Origin: Apium graveolens | Taxonomy: Eukaryota; Streptophyta; Magnoliopsida; Apiales; Apiaceae | Reading direction: 5' to 3' | NCBI RefSeq assembly: GCF_009905375.1 | Contig: NC_133650.1 | Span: forward strand, 149,712,125-149,776,124 | DNA length: 64,000 nucleotides | Part shown: piece by piece, positions 47,101-60,300 of the stretch | Layout: the number at the start of each line of letters is the position of its first letter | How positions within the stretch are numbered: position 1 is the first letter of the stretch | Notes under the pieces: model-generated | Told to the model about the DNA's origin: nothing | The model's input: only the letters and a program-made list of their open reading frames with translations | The model's database searches: none | Program-made: the position numbers and the translations under genes

Positions 47101-48758
47101 AACTTCTTAGTCTGAATAATTGTAAGAAATAGTCGCTTTTGCCTCTGTCCCTTAAATACTACCTTCTCTCCACTCTTCGTCTTTAAATACACTCTCTTGG
47201 TCTTACAATTTATCTGAGCGCTATTCTCTCCTAACCAATCCATTCCTAAAATTATATCAAACTCTCCCAGCTTGAAGAGTATCAAGTCGGCCGAGAACTT
47301 ATATCCCGAAATATCAATCTCACATTTTGGACAAAATTGATTCACAGGAATCTTCTCTTGGTTCACAATTACCACATTTACTACCTCACTCATAACCGTT
47401 TTATCACATTGGATCTTATCAACAAAAGATTCTGATATGAAAGATCTTGTGGCTCCCGAATCAATCAATACTTTGGCTTTGACATTATTGAGTAAAAGTG
47501 TACCTGCTATCACCTCAGAATTCTGAACAGCATCTTTCATCTTTAGATCAAATGTCCTTGCTGTTGCTTGCGGGGTTGGTGCGGGTGGTGGAGGTAATGC
47601 CAATACCTCAGCTGGCACGCTTGCACTGGTACTTGCCACGTTCATCAGAGCTCTGACTGGTCCTGTTGCCTTACACTCTCTAGCCATGTGTCCAGTCTTC
47701 CCACATTTGTAGCACGTAACTCCTGGCTTCGGCATCTTGCACTCATTTGCCAAATGTCCCTTCTGATTGCACCTATAACAGGTCATACTCAGCTTATTGC
47801 ATACTCCGGGGTGCCTTCTTCCACAGTGCTTGCATTCTGGCCTCTGGAACCTGTTTTCTCCAACTTGCCCTTGGCTTGCCTGATTGTTCCCTTTTGATTC
47901 TTGCCTTTTGCCCAAATTTCCTTTCCTTTGAAAATTTCCGCCCTTCTGGAAACCAATCCTCTTTACATTCCGATCTTGCGAACTTCCAGCTTCAGACTTT
48001 TCTCCATAAAATGGAACCTTCCTCTTCTTGTTATCCCTCTCTTTCCTTGACTGCATCCCATTATTCTCAATCAGAGCAGCTTTCTGTACTACTCCCGCAT
48101 AAGTTTCAAGCTCAAACATAGCCACCCTATCTCTGATCCAAGGCTCCAATCCTTGCTGAAATTTCTTTGCTTTTTCTTCCTCAGTGCTAGTATACTTTGT
48201 CACAAACCTTGACAACTCAGTGAACTTCTTCTCATATTCCAGTACAGTCATGTTCCCTTGCTTTAACTCAAGAAATTTTAGCTCCATCTGATTCTGCATG
48301 TACTTAGGGTAATACTTGTCCAGAAATAACTTCTTAAATCTCTCCCAAGAAATCTGCTGAGTGACTTCCATAGCTTTTACTGATTCCCACCAATAAATGA
48401 CTTCTCCCTTCAGGAAGTAAGTGGCATACAGCGTCTTCTGATCGTCCCCTAACTGTACCAACTCAAAAGCCCTTTCCATCTCCTTGATCCATGTGTTTGC
48501 TATCACTGGATCAGTGGTATCATGAAATACAGGTGGATTCACATTCTGAAAAGCCTTGAAAGTGACAATTTGTCTTGGTGGTACTGGTGGTTCAGGTGGT
48601 TGATATGGCTCACGGTTATCTTGGTTTTCAATTCGTTGTTGAAGAGTTAGTTGTTGTTGAGCTATAGCATTGGTTTGCTGTTGCAAGGTTTCCAGTAGTC
48701 GAAGAATATTTGGGTCTGTGGTGAAGGTGGTTGTTGGATTCTTCTTTTTGGGAGGCAT
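44145..48758 (-). CDS. Gag-Pol polyprotein with chromodomain (Tekay-type chromovirus)
   Basis: 1537 residues, uninterrupted. In order: Gag capsid domain at about 70-230 ([29 protein letters not shown]); CCHC knuckles at about 325-365 ([28 protein letters not shown]) preceded by a degenerate [12 protein letters not shown]; aspartic protease at about 433 ([10 protein letters not shown]); reverse transcriptase at about 610-790 with [11 protein letters not shown] and active site FIDDILIYS at about 768; RNase H at about 905-1030 ([19 protein letters not shown]); integrase HHCC zinc domain at about 1120-1170 ([17 protein letters not shown]); catalytic core with [15 protein letters not shown] and [15 protein letters not shown]; and a C-terminal chromodomain at about 1485-1535 ([27 protein letters not shown]). 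The chromodomain of this lineage is thought to guide insertion toward particular chromatin. All catalytic motifs are present, so activity is plausible. The start is the ATG before MPPKKKNP, the lineage's usual Gag start. Confidence 0.97.
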   Translation of the reverse strand: MPPKKKNPTTTFTTDPNILRLLETLQQQTNAIAQQQLTLQQRIENQDNREPYQPPEPPVPPRQIVTFKAFQNVNPPVFHDTTDPVIANTWIKEMERAFELVQLGDDQKTLYATYFLKGEVIYWWESVKAMEVTQQISWERFKKLFLDKYYPKYMQNQMELKFLELKQGNMTVLEYEKKFTELSRFVTKYTSTEEEKAKKFQQGLEPWIRDRVAMFELETYAGVVQKAALIENNGMQSRKERDNKKRKVPFYGEKSEAGSSQDRNVKRIGFQKGGNFQRKGNLGKRQESKGNNQASQGQVGENRFQRPECKHCGRRHPGVCNKLSMTCYRCNQKGHLANECKMPKPGVTCYKCGKTGHMARECKATGPVRALMNVASTSASVPAEVLALPPPPAPTPQATARTFDLKMKDAVQNSEVIAGTLLLNNVKAKVLIDSGATRSFISESFVDKIQCDKTVMSEVVNVVIVNQEKIPVNQFCPKCEIDISGYKFSADLILFKLGEFDIILGMDWLGENSAQINCKTKRVYLKTKSGEKVVFKGQRQKRLFLTIIQTKKLLRKGCESFLAYVVDSERGSPSMEDIPVVNEFPDVFPDELPGLPPDRQIEFEINLAPGTEPVSKAPYRMAPAEMKELANQLQELLDKGVIRPSTSPWGAPVLFVKKKDGSMRLCIDYRELNKVTIKNRYPLPRIDDLFDQLKGAKCFSKIDLRSGYHQLKIKEEDIPKTAFRTRYGHYEFLVMPFGLTNAPAAFMDLMNRVFKKYLDKFVVVFIDDILIYSKSEEEHMQHLWIALEILRQEKLYAKFTKCEFWLKEVQFLGHVIGNDGIKVDPAKIEAVMSWERPRTPAEVRSFLGLAGYYRRFVKDFSKIATPLTKLTRKNQKFEWSAECESSFQELKQKLVTAPVLVLPDDQGNFVIFSDASHKGLGCVLMQHSKVIAYASRQLKPHELKYPTHDLELAAIVFALKIWRHYLYGEKCEIYTDHKSLKYIFTQKELNMRQRRWLELIKDYDCSINYHPGKANVVADALSRKERLNIMITSKELSEEIGKFELELCAYGKVKEVCRAMTFQPTLLEKIKKYQEEVMEKEKNQLSGEEINTKRDEQGILRFSSRIWIPHVSELKNEILHEAHHSKFSIHPGSTKMYQDLKKNFWWPNMKRDVAEWVAKCYTCQKVKAEHQRPSGLIQPLKIPEWKWENIAMDFIVGLPRTKSGHDAIWVIIDRLTKSAHFLPINEKSSLDKLVHLYVHEIVLRHGVPVSIVSDRDPRFNSRFWKQFQECLGTKLNMSTAYHPQTDGQSERTIQTIEDMLRSCAIDFAGSWDDHLPLIEFSYDNSYHSSIGMPPYEALYGRKCRSPTSWDEVGEGRILGSELVQQLHDSVKLIQKRLLAAQDRQRKYADPARKDVQFQIGEAVLLKVSPRKGLIRFGKKGKLAPRYVGPFEILSQVGKVAYELALPPQYQHVHNVFHVSLLKKYNPDASHVIEYEPVEIQADLSFVEQPVKVLDWQVKSLRNKSVKLVKVLWRNPKVEESTWELESDMRSRYPHLFS

Positions 48759-49069
48759 GATCCTGAAATAAGAGTTGTGTTATAACAAATATGAATGATA
48801 AAATGATTCGAGGGTATCGCATGGCATTCTTGTTTACATATGGGGTCAAGTTTCCAAATTAAGCAGATATGATGATAAAAACATAAAATAACAGTTGAGA
48901 GCAAATGGAACAATAGCACATAATTATTGAAATTTTAAAGGTCACAGTACATAGGATTGGGACATAGTCTGATTCTAGAAATAACAGGCTTATTTAAAGG
49001 AAAGACGGAAACAACTGGAGATTCCATAGAGTCTGATAGTACAACAACATGAAAGGTAAATGGAAAGAA

Positions 49070-49342
49070 CTAAGGCTCCACTCCATCTGAACGGGGCTTG
49101 GTAGTCTTTTCCTCTCGAAGCGTCTTCACAATGCTCTGGAGCTCATCCGCCACCATCTGAATGACATACTGGCTGGTACGGTCCCGGTATGCTGGCATCT
49201 CCTCAAGCTTAGTGTTGACGTACCGAACCAAGGTCTCAAGTCTCGCAATCATCTGCTCCTTGGGCTTCCCTTCGTAGTTTCGGCTGTCCGGATACACGTT
49301 CTTCAGTCGGTCTATCAGTCGGTCGTACTTGCCCTGAAGCAT
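49070..49342 (-). CDS. Unrecognised small ORF in the Tekay-B leader, between PBS and gag
   Basis: From the first ATG (49342) the protein has 90 residues (MLQGKYDRLIDRLKNVYPDS and on, including KPKEQMIARLETLVRYVNTKLEEMPA and QYVIQMVADELQSIVKTLREE). The frame is open upstream to about 49449 without another ATG and adds a Ser-rich stretch (AHSSSSSGSDDTIAFSVYAEL). Composition and spacing of Leu, Ile and Val suggest two amphipathic helices, possibly a coiled coil. It is separated from gag by about 310 bp and read on the same strand, so it would be the first ORF of the genomic RNA. No family is recognised. It could be an accessory protein, an upstream ORF regulating gag translation, or chance. Confidence 0.5.
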   Translation of the reverse strand: MLQGKYDRLIDRLKNVYPDSRNYEGKPKEQMIARLETLVRYVNTKLEEMPAYRDRTSQYVIQMVADELQSIVKTLREEKTTKPRSDGVEP

Positions 49343-49546
49343 GTCGAACTCGCGCCTCAACTCAGCATACACGGAGAAAGCAATAGTGTCGTCCGACCCA
49401 GAGGATGACGAGGAATGCGCCCTTTGCTGACAACCAATAAGAGGAGTATTAATAATAATTTACTTTACCTTCTCTCTCGCGTAATATCTATAACCTACAC
49501 AAAAATCCTATAACCTATTTGGGCTGTCCAGGGACTCTAAACCGTA

Positions 49547-49558
49547 GCTCTGATACCA
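49547..49558 (-). other. Primer-binding site of Tekay-B (initiator Met tRNA)
   Basis: The minus strand reads TGGTATCAGAGC, five bases from the LTR end at 49564. Confidence 0.93.
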
Positions 49559-49563
49559 AAACC

Positions 49564-52500
49564 TGTCACACCCCCAACTTAAATAGCAAAATCATTATAG
49601 CTATTACATCATTTTAATGAGTATTACACAACCAAAATCCAAGATCTTACAGTTTAGGGTTTGGAACAGCCCAACACTACCAACTATTACATCTGATTAC
49701 AAATACCGAGTCCTCACACAACTATTATTACTTATTCTACCTGAGCTCGAACATAAGCATCAGCATCACAGGTCTTACGGGCAGTCTGCTTGAATCTAAC
49801 CATGGCTGCTAGCTGTAATATCAGGGTAAAGCAAGAAGTGAGCCAAAAGCTCAACAAGTGCTAACAATACAACGCAAAGCATAAATCGAGATATACCTTT
49901 AGGAATGACAATGGAATGACATAATCAATGATAATCGAGAGATAAAACTTATGTGAGTTGGCATCATTTTGCTTGCATCAAAACAAATTTTAAAACCATT
50001 CTTAATCAAAATCATTTTATGACGCTACGGATTACAGCCGGTGATCAGCCGTGAAGTAATCCCGAACCTCGCTGGGTTCTAAAACATTATTGGGAATCCC
50101 TAGGCAACTTTTAAGCCTAATATAAGTGTGGAAAGGACTCGCGTCTCAGTCCAGATCCACCATTCAAGAAAACATTTGTCCCCCTTTGGGACTGAAAAAT
50201 CCACCTTTTATTCATTTTGAAAACTGATGCCGATTTATGACAAAATCTCTTTTGACTGAAATCATTTTTATCAGGGGATTATAGATCAACTTGAAACACT
50301 GGAAATATGACACTAAATCTCAGGGCCATGATCCACTAGACTTTACTATATTAGGGTAATCGAGAGATTTCCATAAACAAGAATTTTGACAAGGAAATTA
50401 AGCAAGGCTATTGGATAATATGAAAGAGTAATGCCAAACTAGGCTTAAAGCAATGGTTGTAGACAAGGTATAGGTATTAGAACATCAAGAAGATAAGCAT
50501 CACTGGTTCCAATAGGATAGAGGTGTTAAAATATAAAGGAAGTGATCATCAGCTCAAGATATAACAGGGTATCAAGCTTTAGGGTAAGGATAGGGTTATC
50601 AAACAATCATGAATGAATTTAAGAAAAGATTGGCTTTTAGGTATCAAGATAAAGTTTCTATCGAGGTTATTTCAAGAGTTGAATCAAAGCATCAGGGTGC
50701 AACATCAAGATTTCTCAGGGATCAATAGCATGATAATCAAAAGGATCAATAAGGTATTATAACACATCTCCATTTTATCATGGCATTAAACTATCATGAA
50801 AGACTTTTGAACTACTTGCAATACGTACTCGAAGGTTCATGGCATCTCTATGTAACTCAAAGATAAACAAAAGATACTCTTGATTTAAATATATCAAAAT
50901 GACTCAGGATAATTGCATCGATATATATATGAACTGTTTACAGTAAATGCGAAGGTCAAGTTGAATCACTTGCCTTGAGATAGACTGGTCTGGTCTGACT
51001 GGTAGGAGCAACAACTGGAGCTTCACTCGACTTTTATGGCAAGTTTTCCCTCGTCTCGAGATCCTACAATAATAATAATAATCCTCATTATAATATATTC
51101 TTTCCATCTTAACCTATTTACAACCCGAAATTAAACATGGATGGCACTTAGGCCTATACACACTTAATTCATATCCACCATTTATATTTTCAAATGTACA
51201 CACGTAGCCACATAATCACATATCGTATATTAATACCAAATAACATCATATACACCATAATGCCACACTAGGCTTGGATGATCTCGACTCACCACTTAAG
51301 TTACTTGGTCGCTAACTAAACGAAGTCTTCGAATTTGGGCTTCCTAACTCAATGTGCCTTTCCTAAATTATCCAAAACCTATTGACCCTCACTTGTGCCT
51401 TTTGCTCTACTGACCTTATACTATCTTACAACTATGGTGGTCGACCTAATACTCACTTCTAAGTGTCCTAAAACTATGTGATAAGTGAAAGTGCTCACTG
51501 GTGCAAATTTCAGAATGGTAACTAAGGTTTCTTGAGTACATTAGACACTCTTAAACTACAAGTTTTTCTTCAAAATTTTTACACAAGACTCTCCTGACCT
51601 AAGGGCATCTCACAAGCTTGATGTGGCTCAAAGGCCTGGCTTGGGCCTTCTTGGGCCTAAGCTAAAAGTCCAAGGTACCCCTGTTTTCCTGGGCAGAAAA
51701 TGCCCTGACTTGAATTAACTTGTGACACATGGTTCTAGCTCATATCCTATGAACTATGGTTGGAAAAACTTCTCTGACATACCCTCTAACTAAGGCCCAA
51801 TTGGGCCTAATGAGGGCCTACCCATGACATGGCCAAATCTCCCTATTTCTAAGTTGCAACAAAACTGTCCCCTGCTGGACAGATTTTGTTATTCTACTTG
51901 TGCACCTAACCAAATGACATGCAAACCTCCAACCAACTCCTAAAACCTATTATATACTCCCCATACTAACTTCTGGTGGCTTGGGCCTCAAAGTGCACAT
52001 CAATGACATGGTCAAAACTCACTCTAAACCTCAGGGTACTAAACTGATTTTTCTGCAGAAACTATAACTCTCATTTTCCAAGGTTTTGACTTGACAAACC
52101 CAATTATCAACAACTAAATACTTAAACCAAGACTTATACTTGGTATTCTACTGAACTAACTCCCTTTTTCTCAAAATAACCTTGGTGAGATCATCCTTAC
52201 CTATGGTGCAACTATGGCAAAATAAAAGAGACTACTCTTTACAAATCACAAACCTTTATGCTCTTGAAGCAACAAGATATATATATATATTTTTTTTTAT
52301 AAAAGATAACCACGAATTATTACCATGCAATAAGAAGTATAAATCAATATTAATACATTATTCCTACTGAAATTAAGGCTCACTAACAACCATGAATCTA
52401 AATGATCAAAACTTCCAAAAATCAAAAGTGACTTGTATGCATGCATGCTTTCGGATCTTTCAAGCCAAATCAACATGATTTTCAAATAAATTTTTATCAT

Positions 52501-53607
52501 AATTCAACATGCAAGCCTAACATGGATTACAACTAAATGATCAACTAGCATGCAAAAGGATTTTATCAAGACTTTACTACAAAATTCATGTTATCATCAC
52601 AAAATACACAAAAATGTTAACAAGGCAACAAAACACCATCCATTCGGCTCCTATCAAGTCATGGCCGAATAGATTAGGGTAAAAACAGCATTCGCATAAG
52701 TGTAACACTCTTATGTCTAGCCATTCTTGACCCTATGATACTATAACTCATGGTGAAAGCCTTAGATTCACAAGAATCAAGGAGGTTCACTTTGAGTTTA
52801 ACAAAAACATCACCATGCAAGGTCAAAACATAGGTTTTTCACTCTAAACTTTTGAAATATATAAGAATAACATATAGGGAGTAAAATTACTTGAATATAA
52901 GATGATTGTTTGGGTGAAAGTATGAAGAAATGAAGGGGATGGAGGGCCTCGGCTATGGGATGGCCGAGAGGGAGGGTTGAGCCGAGAGGGAGGGAGGAGA
53001 AAAGGGAAGGGTGGAGTGAAAATGGAGTGATCATCACTTTAGTTTTGTTTTTATGTCTTTGACTAGGCTAAATGTGAGTGGATTTAGGAAATGACAAGAG
53101 TAACCCTCTAGCTAAAGTTAGGCAAATTTGCATGCAAGGTCAAGGAGGTAATTTGGCTAGCAAAATGTGAGTTAGTGGGGTGGAGAATGTCTTCTTTGCC
53201 CTTTGGTTAAATAGAAGAGAGTTTGCATGCAAGGTTATTCATGTAATTTAATAATTATGACAACTAAAATTTATAATGATTTATTTTTATAAAATAAAAT
53301 ACAAGTTCAAAAATTATAAAATTTCTACCATAAATTAACTTGTATTTTTAGAGACTTTATAAAATCATTTTCACAATTTGTGTACAAAATGTCTTTTAAA
53401 AGAAATTTTTTTCCAAAGCTTAGAATATTCCTTATAAATCAAAAATAAAGAAATTAAATAAATTCTTGCTTTGAAAAATCATATACTACCCAAAGCAAAT
53501 TTATAATGCAGAAATTTTCACTCACACAAACGTACAAGCATTGAATATATTTTTATTTAACTTAATATTATTCACAAATAATATTACATAAAATGCCGGT
53601 CGTAACA
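49564..53607 (-). repeat. Tekay-B right LTR (5' LTR in element orientation)
   Basis: 4044 bp, nearly identical to 40064-44110. Followed by the second TGTAC copy (53608-53612). Confidence 0.96.
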
Positions 53608-55296
53608 TGTACCACTTCACCTCATGAAGAAACTTCTTCTTTGAGAAGAAGTCAAATCTAGGGGAATAATATTGCTCACAAGGTAGTTCACAATGTCTGC
53701 GAACCACGGTTTTTCCTCTTGCACCCCAAACAGCTGCTCATCGGGAAAAGACTCATTAATCAATATCTTGTCCTGTGAAGTTGCACTTGGATCTTCTAAA
53801 CGAGAGAGATGATCATCGACTTAATTCTCAGTACCTTTTCTGTCCTTGATCTCCAATTTAAACTCCTGAAGTAAAAGAACCCATCGAATCAGTCTAGGCT
53901 TCGAGTCCTTCTTCTAGACGAGATAATGAATAGCAGTGTGATCAGTGAAAACTGTCACCTTCGTCCCAAGCAAATATGATTGAAACTTCATAAAACCATA
54001 GAAAATAGCCAATAGCTCTTTCTCAGTAGTGGTATATTTCAGTTGAGCACCGTTGAGGGTCTTACTAGCATAGTAGCCCACATGAAATATATTATTCTTC
54101 CTCTGCCCAAGAACTGCTCCAACTGTATAGTCACTTGCATCGCACATCATTTCAAAAGGTTCATCCCAGTTAGGTGCAATTATGACAGGTGCCATTATCA
54201 AACTCTTCTTAAATCTCTCAAAAGCAACTAGGAACTCGTCATCAAACTTGAACGGGACATCTTTCTCTAGAAGATTGCACAAATGTTTAGAGATTTTAGA
54301 TAAGTCCTTGATGAATCGCCGATAGAAACCCGCATGACCAAGAAAGCTGCGGACTCCCTTAACTGAAATTGGTGGAGGAAGATTTTCAATGCCCCCACCT
54401 TGGCTTTGTCCACCTCAAGATCTTTACTAGAGACCTTGTGCCCAAGAATGATGTCCTGTTGCACCATAAAGTGACATTTCTCCCAGTTGAGAACCAGATT
54501 GGTCTCAACTCACCTTTTAAGAACAATGCCAAGATTTTGGAGGCACTCATCAAAAGAAGCACCGAGTACAGAGAAATCGTCCATAAACACCTCCACATTC
54601 TGGCCAATCATGTCAGAGAAGATATCCATCATGCATCTCTATAATGTGGCAGGTGCTCCACACAATCCAAAAGAAACTCTTCTTAAGGCAAAACTTTTCC
54701 TGATCTTCTAGAGCGATGCTAATCTGATTATAACCCGAATATCCATCTAAAAGACAATAATATTCATGCCCAACCAATCTATCAAGTATCTGATCAATAA
54801 AAAGAAGAGGGAAGTGATCCTTCCTCATGGACTTGTTCAGCTTCCTATAGTCCATGCAAACTCTCCACCCCGTGACTGTTCGAGTAGGAATGAGCTCATT
54901 CTTCTCATTGGCAACCACTGTAATGTCTCCTTTCTTCGGCACACACTGGACTGGGCTCAACCAAGAAATGTCAGAAATAAAATAGATAATCCCTGCATCT
55001 AGCCATTTGAGAATTTCCTTCTTCACAACCTCTTTCATGATCTGATTAAGCCTTCTCTATTGCTCCACAGTAGGCTTGCTACCTTCCTCTAGCAAAATTT
55101 TATGCATGCAATAAGAAGAGCTAATTCCCTTGATATATGCTATAATCCACCTAATTGCTGATTTAAAATCTCTCATAATTCTTAAGAGCTTTTCCTCATC
55201 ACTACCTGAAAGGTCAGATGCAATAATAATAGGCAAAGTAGACGCATCACCTAAAAAAACATACCTTAAGTGTTCAGGCAATGATTTAAGCTCAAG
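53608..55296 (-). pseudogene. Athila RNase H and reverse transcriptase, pol middle part
   Basis: On the minus strand from 55296: a pre-RT segment (PEHLRYVFLGDASTLP, 55281-55057); RT fingers and palm (55038-54613: WLSPVQCVPKKGDITVV, then WRVCMDYRKLNKS and DGYSGYNQI); the RT active site VFMDDFSV near 54575-54598 in a shifted frame; RNase H (54282-53914: FEMMCDASDYTVGAVLGQ, then TVFTDHTAIHYLV); and an RNase H-to-integrase linker down to 53613 in which the HLSRLEDPS block can be read. Frameshifts and stops are frequent, so it is inactive. The segment was one gene with 38876-40058 before Tekay-B inserted. Confidence 0.85.
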
Positions 55297-57319
55297 TGTA
55301 AGAACCTTGATTTTTGTAATATTTTAAAACTTCTGTGAATAGTAACTTGAGCTGATTAATTAATACATATGGGAATCATCATAAAATGAATAGTGGAATT
55401 TTGAGAATCCGAGATCATATTCTTGTTTATCGAGGAAAATAAGTGAATGTAAAAGCCGACGGAATTCAAAGATTCACGATTATACTACGTATTTTCGTAT
55501 CCGTAAAGAATGGCGTAGAACTGGGAATACTACGTGAAATAAATAATATATCAAGGTGTTTCTATGATCAAGAGAAGGAATGGAATTGGTTATAGGATTA
55601 TAAGCGATAAAAGAAATCGCTACGAAACAAGTCGTTATACGTGGAAACTATCGGAATGGAACGACGATTGCGTTTATAATAAATAAACGAATGAGAAATT
55701 AAATCCCATGTAAGTTGGCCATGCATAACCAAGTCCTAATTAGTAGTTAGGAGTGTAACTAGATGATTAGAAGTTAACTAGAATAGTTAGTGGAATAGTG
55801 TTGAATAGTGATGGGAGACAAACAAGTACACATGCCATACTTCTTCCTTTTCTCACTTCACCACACAATCAAACCAACCCATACCTTTGCCAAATTATTG
55901 TCAAATCTGCTGCATACATCCCATATATTCATTATACACTCCCACACTTTAGCCACAAAAGAAAACAACCCCTTTTCCCTCACTTAAAGCTCTCCCATTT
56001 TTCATTCCAGCAGTTCGGGTTTTCTGAGCAAGGGAGAAAGAAAAATTCATAACTCAAAATATACTTATTAAAATCTCATGAAATTTTTACCATAGATTCT
56101 CTATATCATGGGTAAGCTTCGTACCAAATTTCAGCCTCAAATTATTGTTTTTCAATTTTATAAAAATGTTTGAATGAGGTGCTGAAAGGTAACTCCGAAA
56201 TTCTAACTTGTTTCTTGGTTTTGTTTCTCAAGGATCTAGCCCTTCTAAGTGTTTTATAAGCAAACCAAGCCTCAATAATCCTAGCACTAACCTTCCTAGA
56301 ATCCAAGAAGGTATAAATTTCAACCCATTAAGGTTTTATGGTTGGATTTAAGAGTTATGTTTGTTGTAGTGTTAAGATCCAAAGGATTGTGTTTATTTGA
56401 GTTTGTATTGATTATGTTCTTGCTAAAGGCTTGAGATGTTGAGTTGTAATCCATGTATGTGGTACTAGATAGAGCATATAAGGTGTATGTGGGTGGATCT
56501 TGAGAAGTACTTGTGTTTATGATGTTATAGGTAGTGATTATGTTAAGATCAAGTAGTAGAAATTGAGTTTGGGCATTCTTGCACTTGATCTGTTTTCTGC
56601 AGGACATTCGGCCATGAAAATGGTTAAAATTTGAAAACCACTGGCCAGGAATAGATAGATCTTGTTTTGTAGTTTCTATACATGTATAGATCATCATGAG
56701 GAGATTTACGGTTTAGGAGTTATGGTCATTTTAGTGTAAAACATTTCTGCGATTAGCCAACTGCACTTAAGTCCACTTGCATGGTGATTTTGAAGGACTT
56801 AAAATAATTTCGAGATTCTGGAAAATTATGAAAAATGGATATGACAGTAGAGAAGACTTTCCAAAATGAATTTTGAGAAAATATTAATTTTTCGATTTTA
56901 TAAAAATATTTTGGTAAAGCGAGCGCAAGCGAGAAACACATAAAAACCTAATTTTGACGCGCGTTTTCTCACGTTCGAGCTTAAAACTCGAAATGGACTT
57001 TCTAAAGCGAACGATTGATTTCAAAAATCGACCATGTTATAAAGTGAGAATATAAGTGTTGAGAATGTGATGATCGGAGATTCGTTATATTTGAGTAGTT
57101 GCGAAAGTTGGTTAATAAAAGCGAGACGTTAATCGCGTACTAACTTAGACCGTTGGTTCTTGTTTATAGATCGCCAACCAAACACCAAAGACCATACCAC
57201 TTCGATTACTCGAGGAAAGTTTTCGAAACCCTATCTCATACTATCCATGCTATATATATACTGGTGTGATATTGATGTCATGATTTACAGTTCAAATATA
57301 TATGCTTGTCTATGATATC
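55297..57319 (+). repeat. LTR-C: 5' part of a gypsy LTR (plus orientation), inserted in Athila
   Basis: Starts TGTAAGAACCTTGATTTTTG, similar in layout to LTR-E (TGTAATAACCCCAATTTTTG), and shares a further block near 57150-57240 (TTGTTTATAG followed by CCA and an AAGTTTTC word) with the 63650-63720 region of LTR-E. It is therefore a related but distinct gypsy LTR family. It cuts the Athila pol at 55296 and is itself cut by Gypsy-D at 57320. It holds no supportable gene; the ORFs near 55798 and 56320 are short and unsupported. Confidence 0.65.
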
Positions 57320-60300
57320 TGTAACACCCCCAAATCCGGGGTCGGGGATCCGGGTTGTCACGAGTTCCATTTCCCTTAATAATACCCAATCTTAATAATT
57401 GCTCAACTACCCTGTACTGTGACCCCACAATAAACACACACACCACACGTTATAGTCTCAGAGATGAATATCCAAAATAATCACAAGTCTTTGAATCCAC
57501 AATTTAAAGTTATTACAACCCAAAATGATTACTTGATAAATTTACAGTTAATTGCCATTATCTGCCACAAGTTATAATTATACATAATTTGATTCTCAAA
57601 ATAGAATGCCTGATCTACCAATAGATCTACCTCTGCAGCTATAGCAGCTACAACATCATCGGGAAGACGCAGGATGCTTCCCACGCGCTTGCGCTGGGTC
57701 TGCTGGAGTCTGGCCATCTTTCCTAACTGTTGTTGTGTGATGAAGAAATAAAGCAAGAGTGAGCCTGACAGCTCGCAAGATAATATGTAGTGATAACAAT
57801 AATATAAGTATCTAAATGGATACTTACTAGAATCTTTTATCAAGTGTAAGATAATTACTTACTAGATATAAGTAAAAATAAGGGATGAAGTTACCAAATA
57901 CTTCCCTACACTTATGTCATTTATAAAGCTACTTGAACTACCACTGTTCAAAGTATTAAGAGTTTTCAACAGTTCATCACATAGATGAGACTATAAGACA
58001 AGATTTGAATAGATTAAATCTTTGAAATATTATTAAAGGAAATGAAGTCATGATATACTTCATTAAGTTCTGATATATATATATATATATATCCACATAT
58101 ACAATTTCCTGAAAACCTCTGTCATGTAAAGAATGAACAGAATTGCAATATCCAATAAATTTGGAAAGGAAAAGAATTTGGCATAAACCAGATATCTTGC
58201 TGATCAGGCAAAGATACCCATAAGTAACCTTTTCTACTAGTAGATGGACGAATTCCCCACTGGTCATCACCCTGGTCTCAATAGGACCTTATGCTGGACT
58301 GCCACTCAGCCACTTATGCATTTGATGGACTCCCACTGAGCCACTTACACTATCATGGATGCCCACTGAGCCCATGTTGCTATGCCGACTCAATAGATGG
58401 ACTTACTTCCCGAACGTTGGGTAAGTAATCAATTCATTTACCAAAACTGCAACCGTGTTGCGAATATAAAATACACCACAGAGCCGGATCCCTCAGGTTT
58501 TGAGCGAGTATTTAAATCCCCTTAAAAAGGAAGATCTTAAATATAAAAATGAGTTTTGGGATCCGCTCTAACTTTTAAAAATCATTTTGAAGACTCGAAA
58601 ACACTTTATAGAGTGTTTGGAGTAAAGCTGATTTAATGAAGTAAATCAGTCCCCAGAATATTTAGAAAATGACTGAATATTATTATTTAAATAATATTCC
58701 CATAAAGAATAATCTTTATAAAAATAATTGAAGTAGAAGTATTAAAACTTATACTTGAAATGAGTATTAAATAACCAAAGATATACTTATATGAAAGTAC
58801 TATCTTTATTTGAATAATCGAAAATAAGTTTGATTATTTACACCTTATTCTTTAATAAAATAAAGAACAAATCTCAGCAAATAATCGGAGTCATAGATCC
58901 TCAAATGAATATTCAAAAATATTCATTAAATAATATAAACTGAGTCATAAGCCCTCGAATGAATATTCAAATAATATTCAGATAATAAAATAAAAGGAGT
59001 CATAAGTCCTCGAAGGAATATTCAAGTAATATTCATTAAATAAAATAAAGTGAGTCATACATCCTCAATTGAATATTCAAATAATATTCATTTAATATAA
59101 ATGAGTCATACGCCTTCGAATAATATTCGAAATAATATTCAATAATAAAATAAAGTTAAAGTTATCGAATAAACCTTATTCGATTAATAGTTTTGAAAAC
59201 TATGACCATATATATATATAAGTATATATATATATATATTTATATCCATATATACAAAATCTACTCGGGATCCTCGACTCCCGGTTTTAGAAAATATTTT
59301 CACCTTTGGGTCCCTGTACTAAGGGTATATGCAAATTACCGCTATCCTCTAGCATAGGTATTATCAACAATTATATATGGAAAGAATACGAAACAGGCAT
59401 GCATATATATACCATAGCAGCATGCTTAAATATATAACAACATTTGCTAATTAACCAACATGCATCTATCGCAAGATAATGCAAATACATATACTCATCA
59501 CCACAACAGTTATAACGGGTAGAAAACTTGCCTGAGCGACTTGGGGTGATAAAAGGCTCGGGACGAGTCTGGTAACCTATAAACAACAAGTAAGTTGGAA
59601 TTAAACTAAAGTCACTTGTAAATCTATACTTTAACTAACTTAGACTCTAACGCTTGTTTTGCGCTTATTGATTCTCTTAAGTCACTCGAGTACCCTCGGC
59701 TCCACCATTTTTAATAAATTAACCATTACGAGTTTTAAAGCGATTCCTTCGCGAGTGTCTTACCAACTGCCTAACACTCTTACCATAATTGTTTCATACA
59801 TTAATTAACCCTTTTTGGTCTTTAACCTATGTTTCAAAGTAAGGCGAGGGGAAATGATTCGTTCGCGAAACGTCGTTACTTGAAACGGTCGTTTCTCCTA
59901 AACCGTACATCGGAATCAAACGAACTACATATCAAAACGAAGCTCGTAACATGAACTATCTAAACATGGCAATGGTCATAATCTAGCAGGGAGTTCTCAG
60001 GTCCAAATGTTATGAACAAAAGCAGTCTAAAGTAAATCGAACATTACGACGGCTATGTTTACGCGATTACCAATGTTTAAACTACTCCAATTAACCACCA
60101 ACCAACTCATAACCATCAATACAACAAAACTTCACCGAAACCATACCACATCAGTCCATAATCTCCAAGGTTTTCAACTCAAACAACCACAATCAAGACC
60201 TATGAACTATAATCAAGCTTCAATTACCAAAACACTTCCAAATCAAACCAAACTACTAATAATCACAATCCATGCTTCTCATTTCACAAAACCAACCATT

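Larger units (their letters stand above)
40064..53607 (-). mobile_element. Tekay-B: intact, very young Ty3/gypsy chromovirus (Tekay/Del type)
   Basis: A 13.54-kb element with LTRs of 4047 and 4044 bp, a perfect TGTAC target duplication, an initiator-Met primer-binding site, a polypurine tract and a single unbroken 1537-codon gag-pol ORF. By eye the LTRs differ at only about seven substitutions (for example at 40552/50052, 41342/50842 and 42057/51538) plus one AT-microsatellite length change near 42780/52280. That is under 0.2 percent, pointing to an insertion tens of thousands of years old under usual plant rates. The host sequence is the Athila pol gene, between RNase H and integrase. Confidence 0.96.
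34570..55296 (-). mobile_element. Athila-type Ty3/gypsy element, decayed, split by Tekay-B
   Basis: Read on the minus strand from right to left: RT, RNase H, integrase (split from RNase H by Tekay-B), a GC-rich spacer, an env-position ORF, a non-coding stretch, a polypurine tract, and the 3' LTR (34570-35974). This order and the pol motifs (NELIPTRTVTGWRVCMDYRKLN, VFMDDFSV) are those of Athila. Gag and protease and the 5' LTR are absent because LTR-C abuts at 55297. The left flank of the LTR is CAGAG, the expected target duplication; its partner is not visible. Confidence 0.82.
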
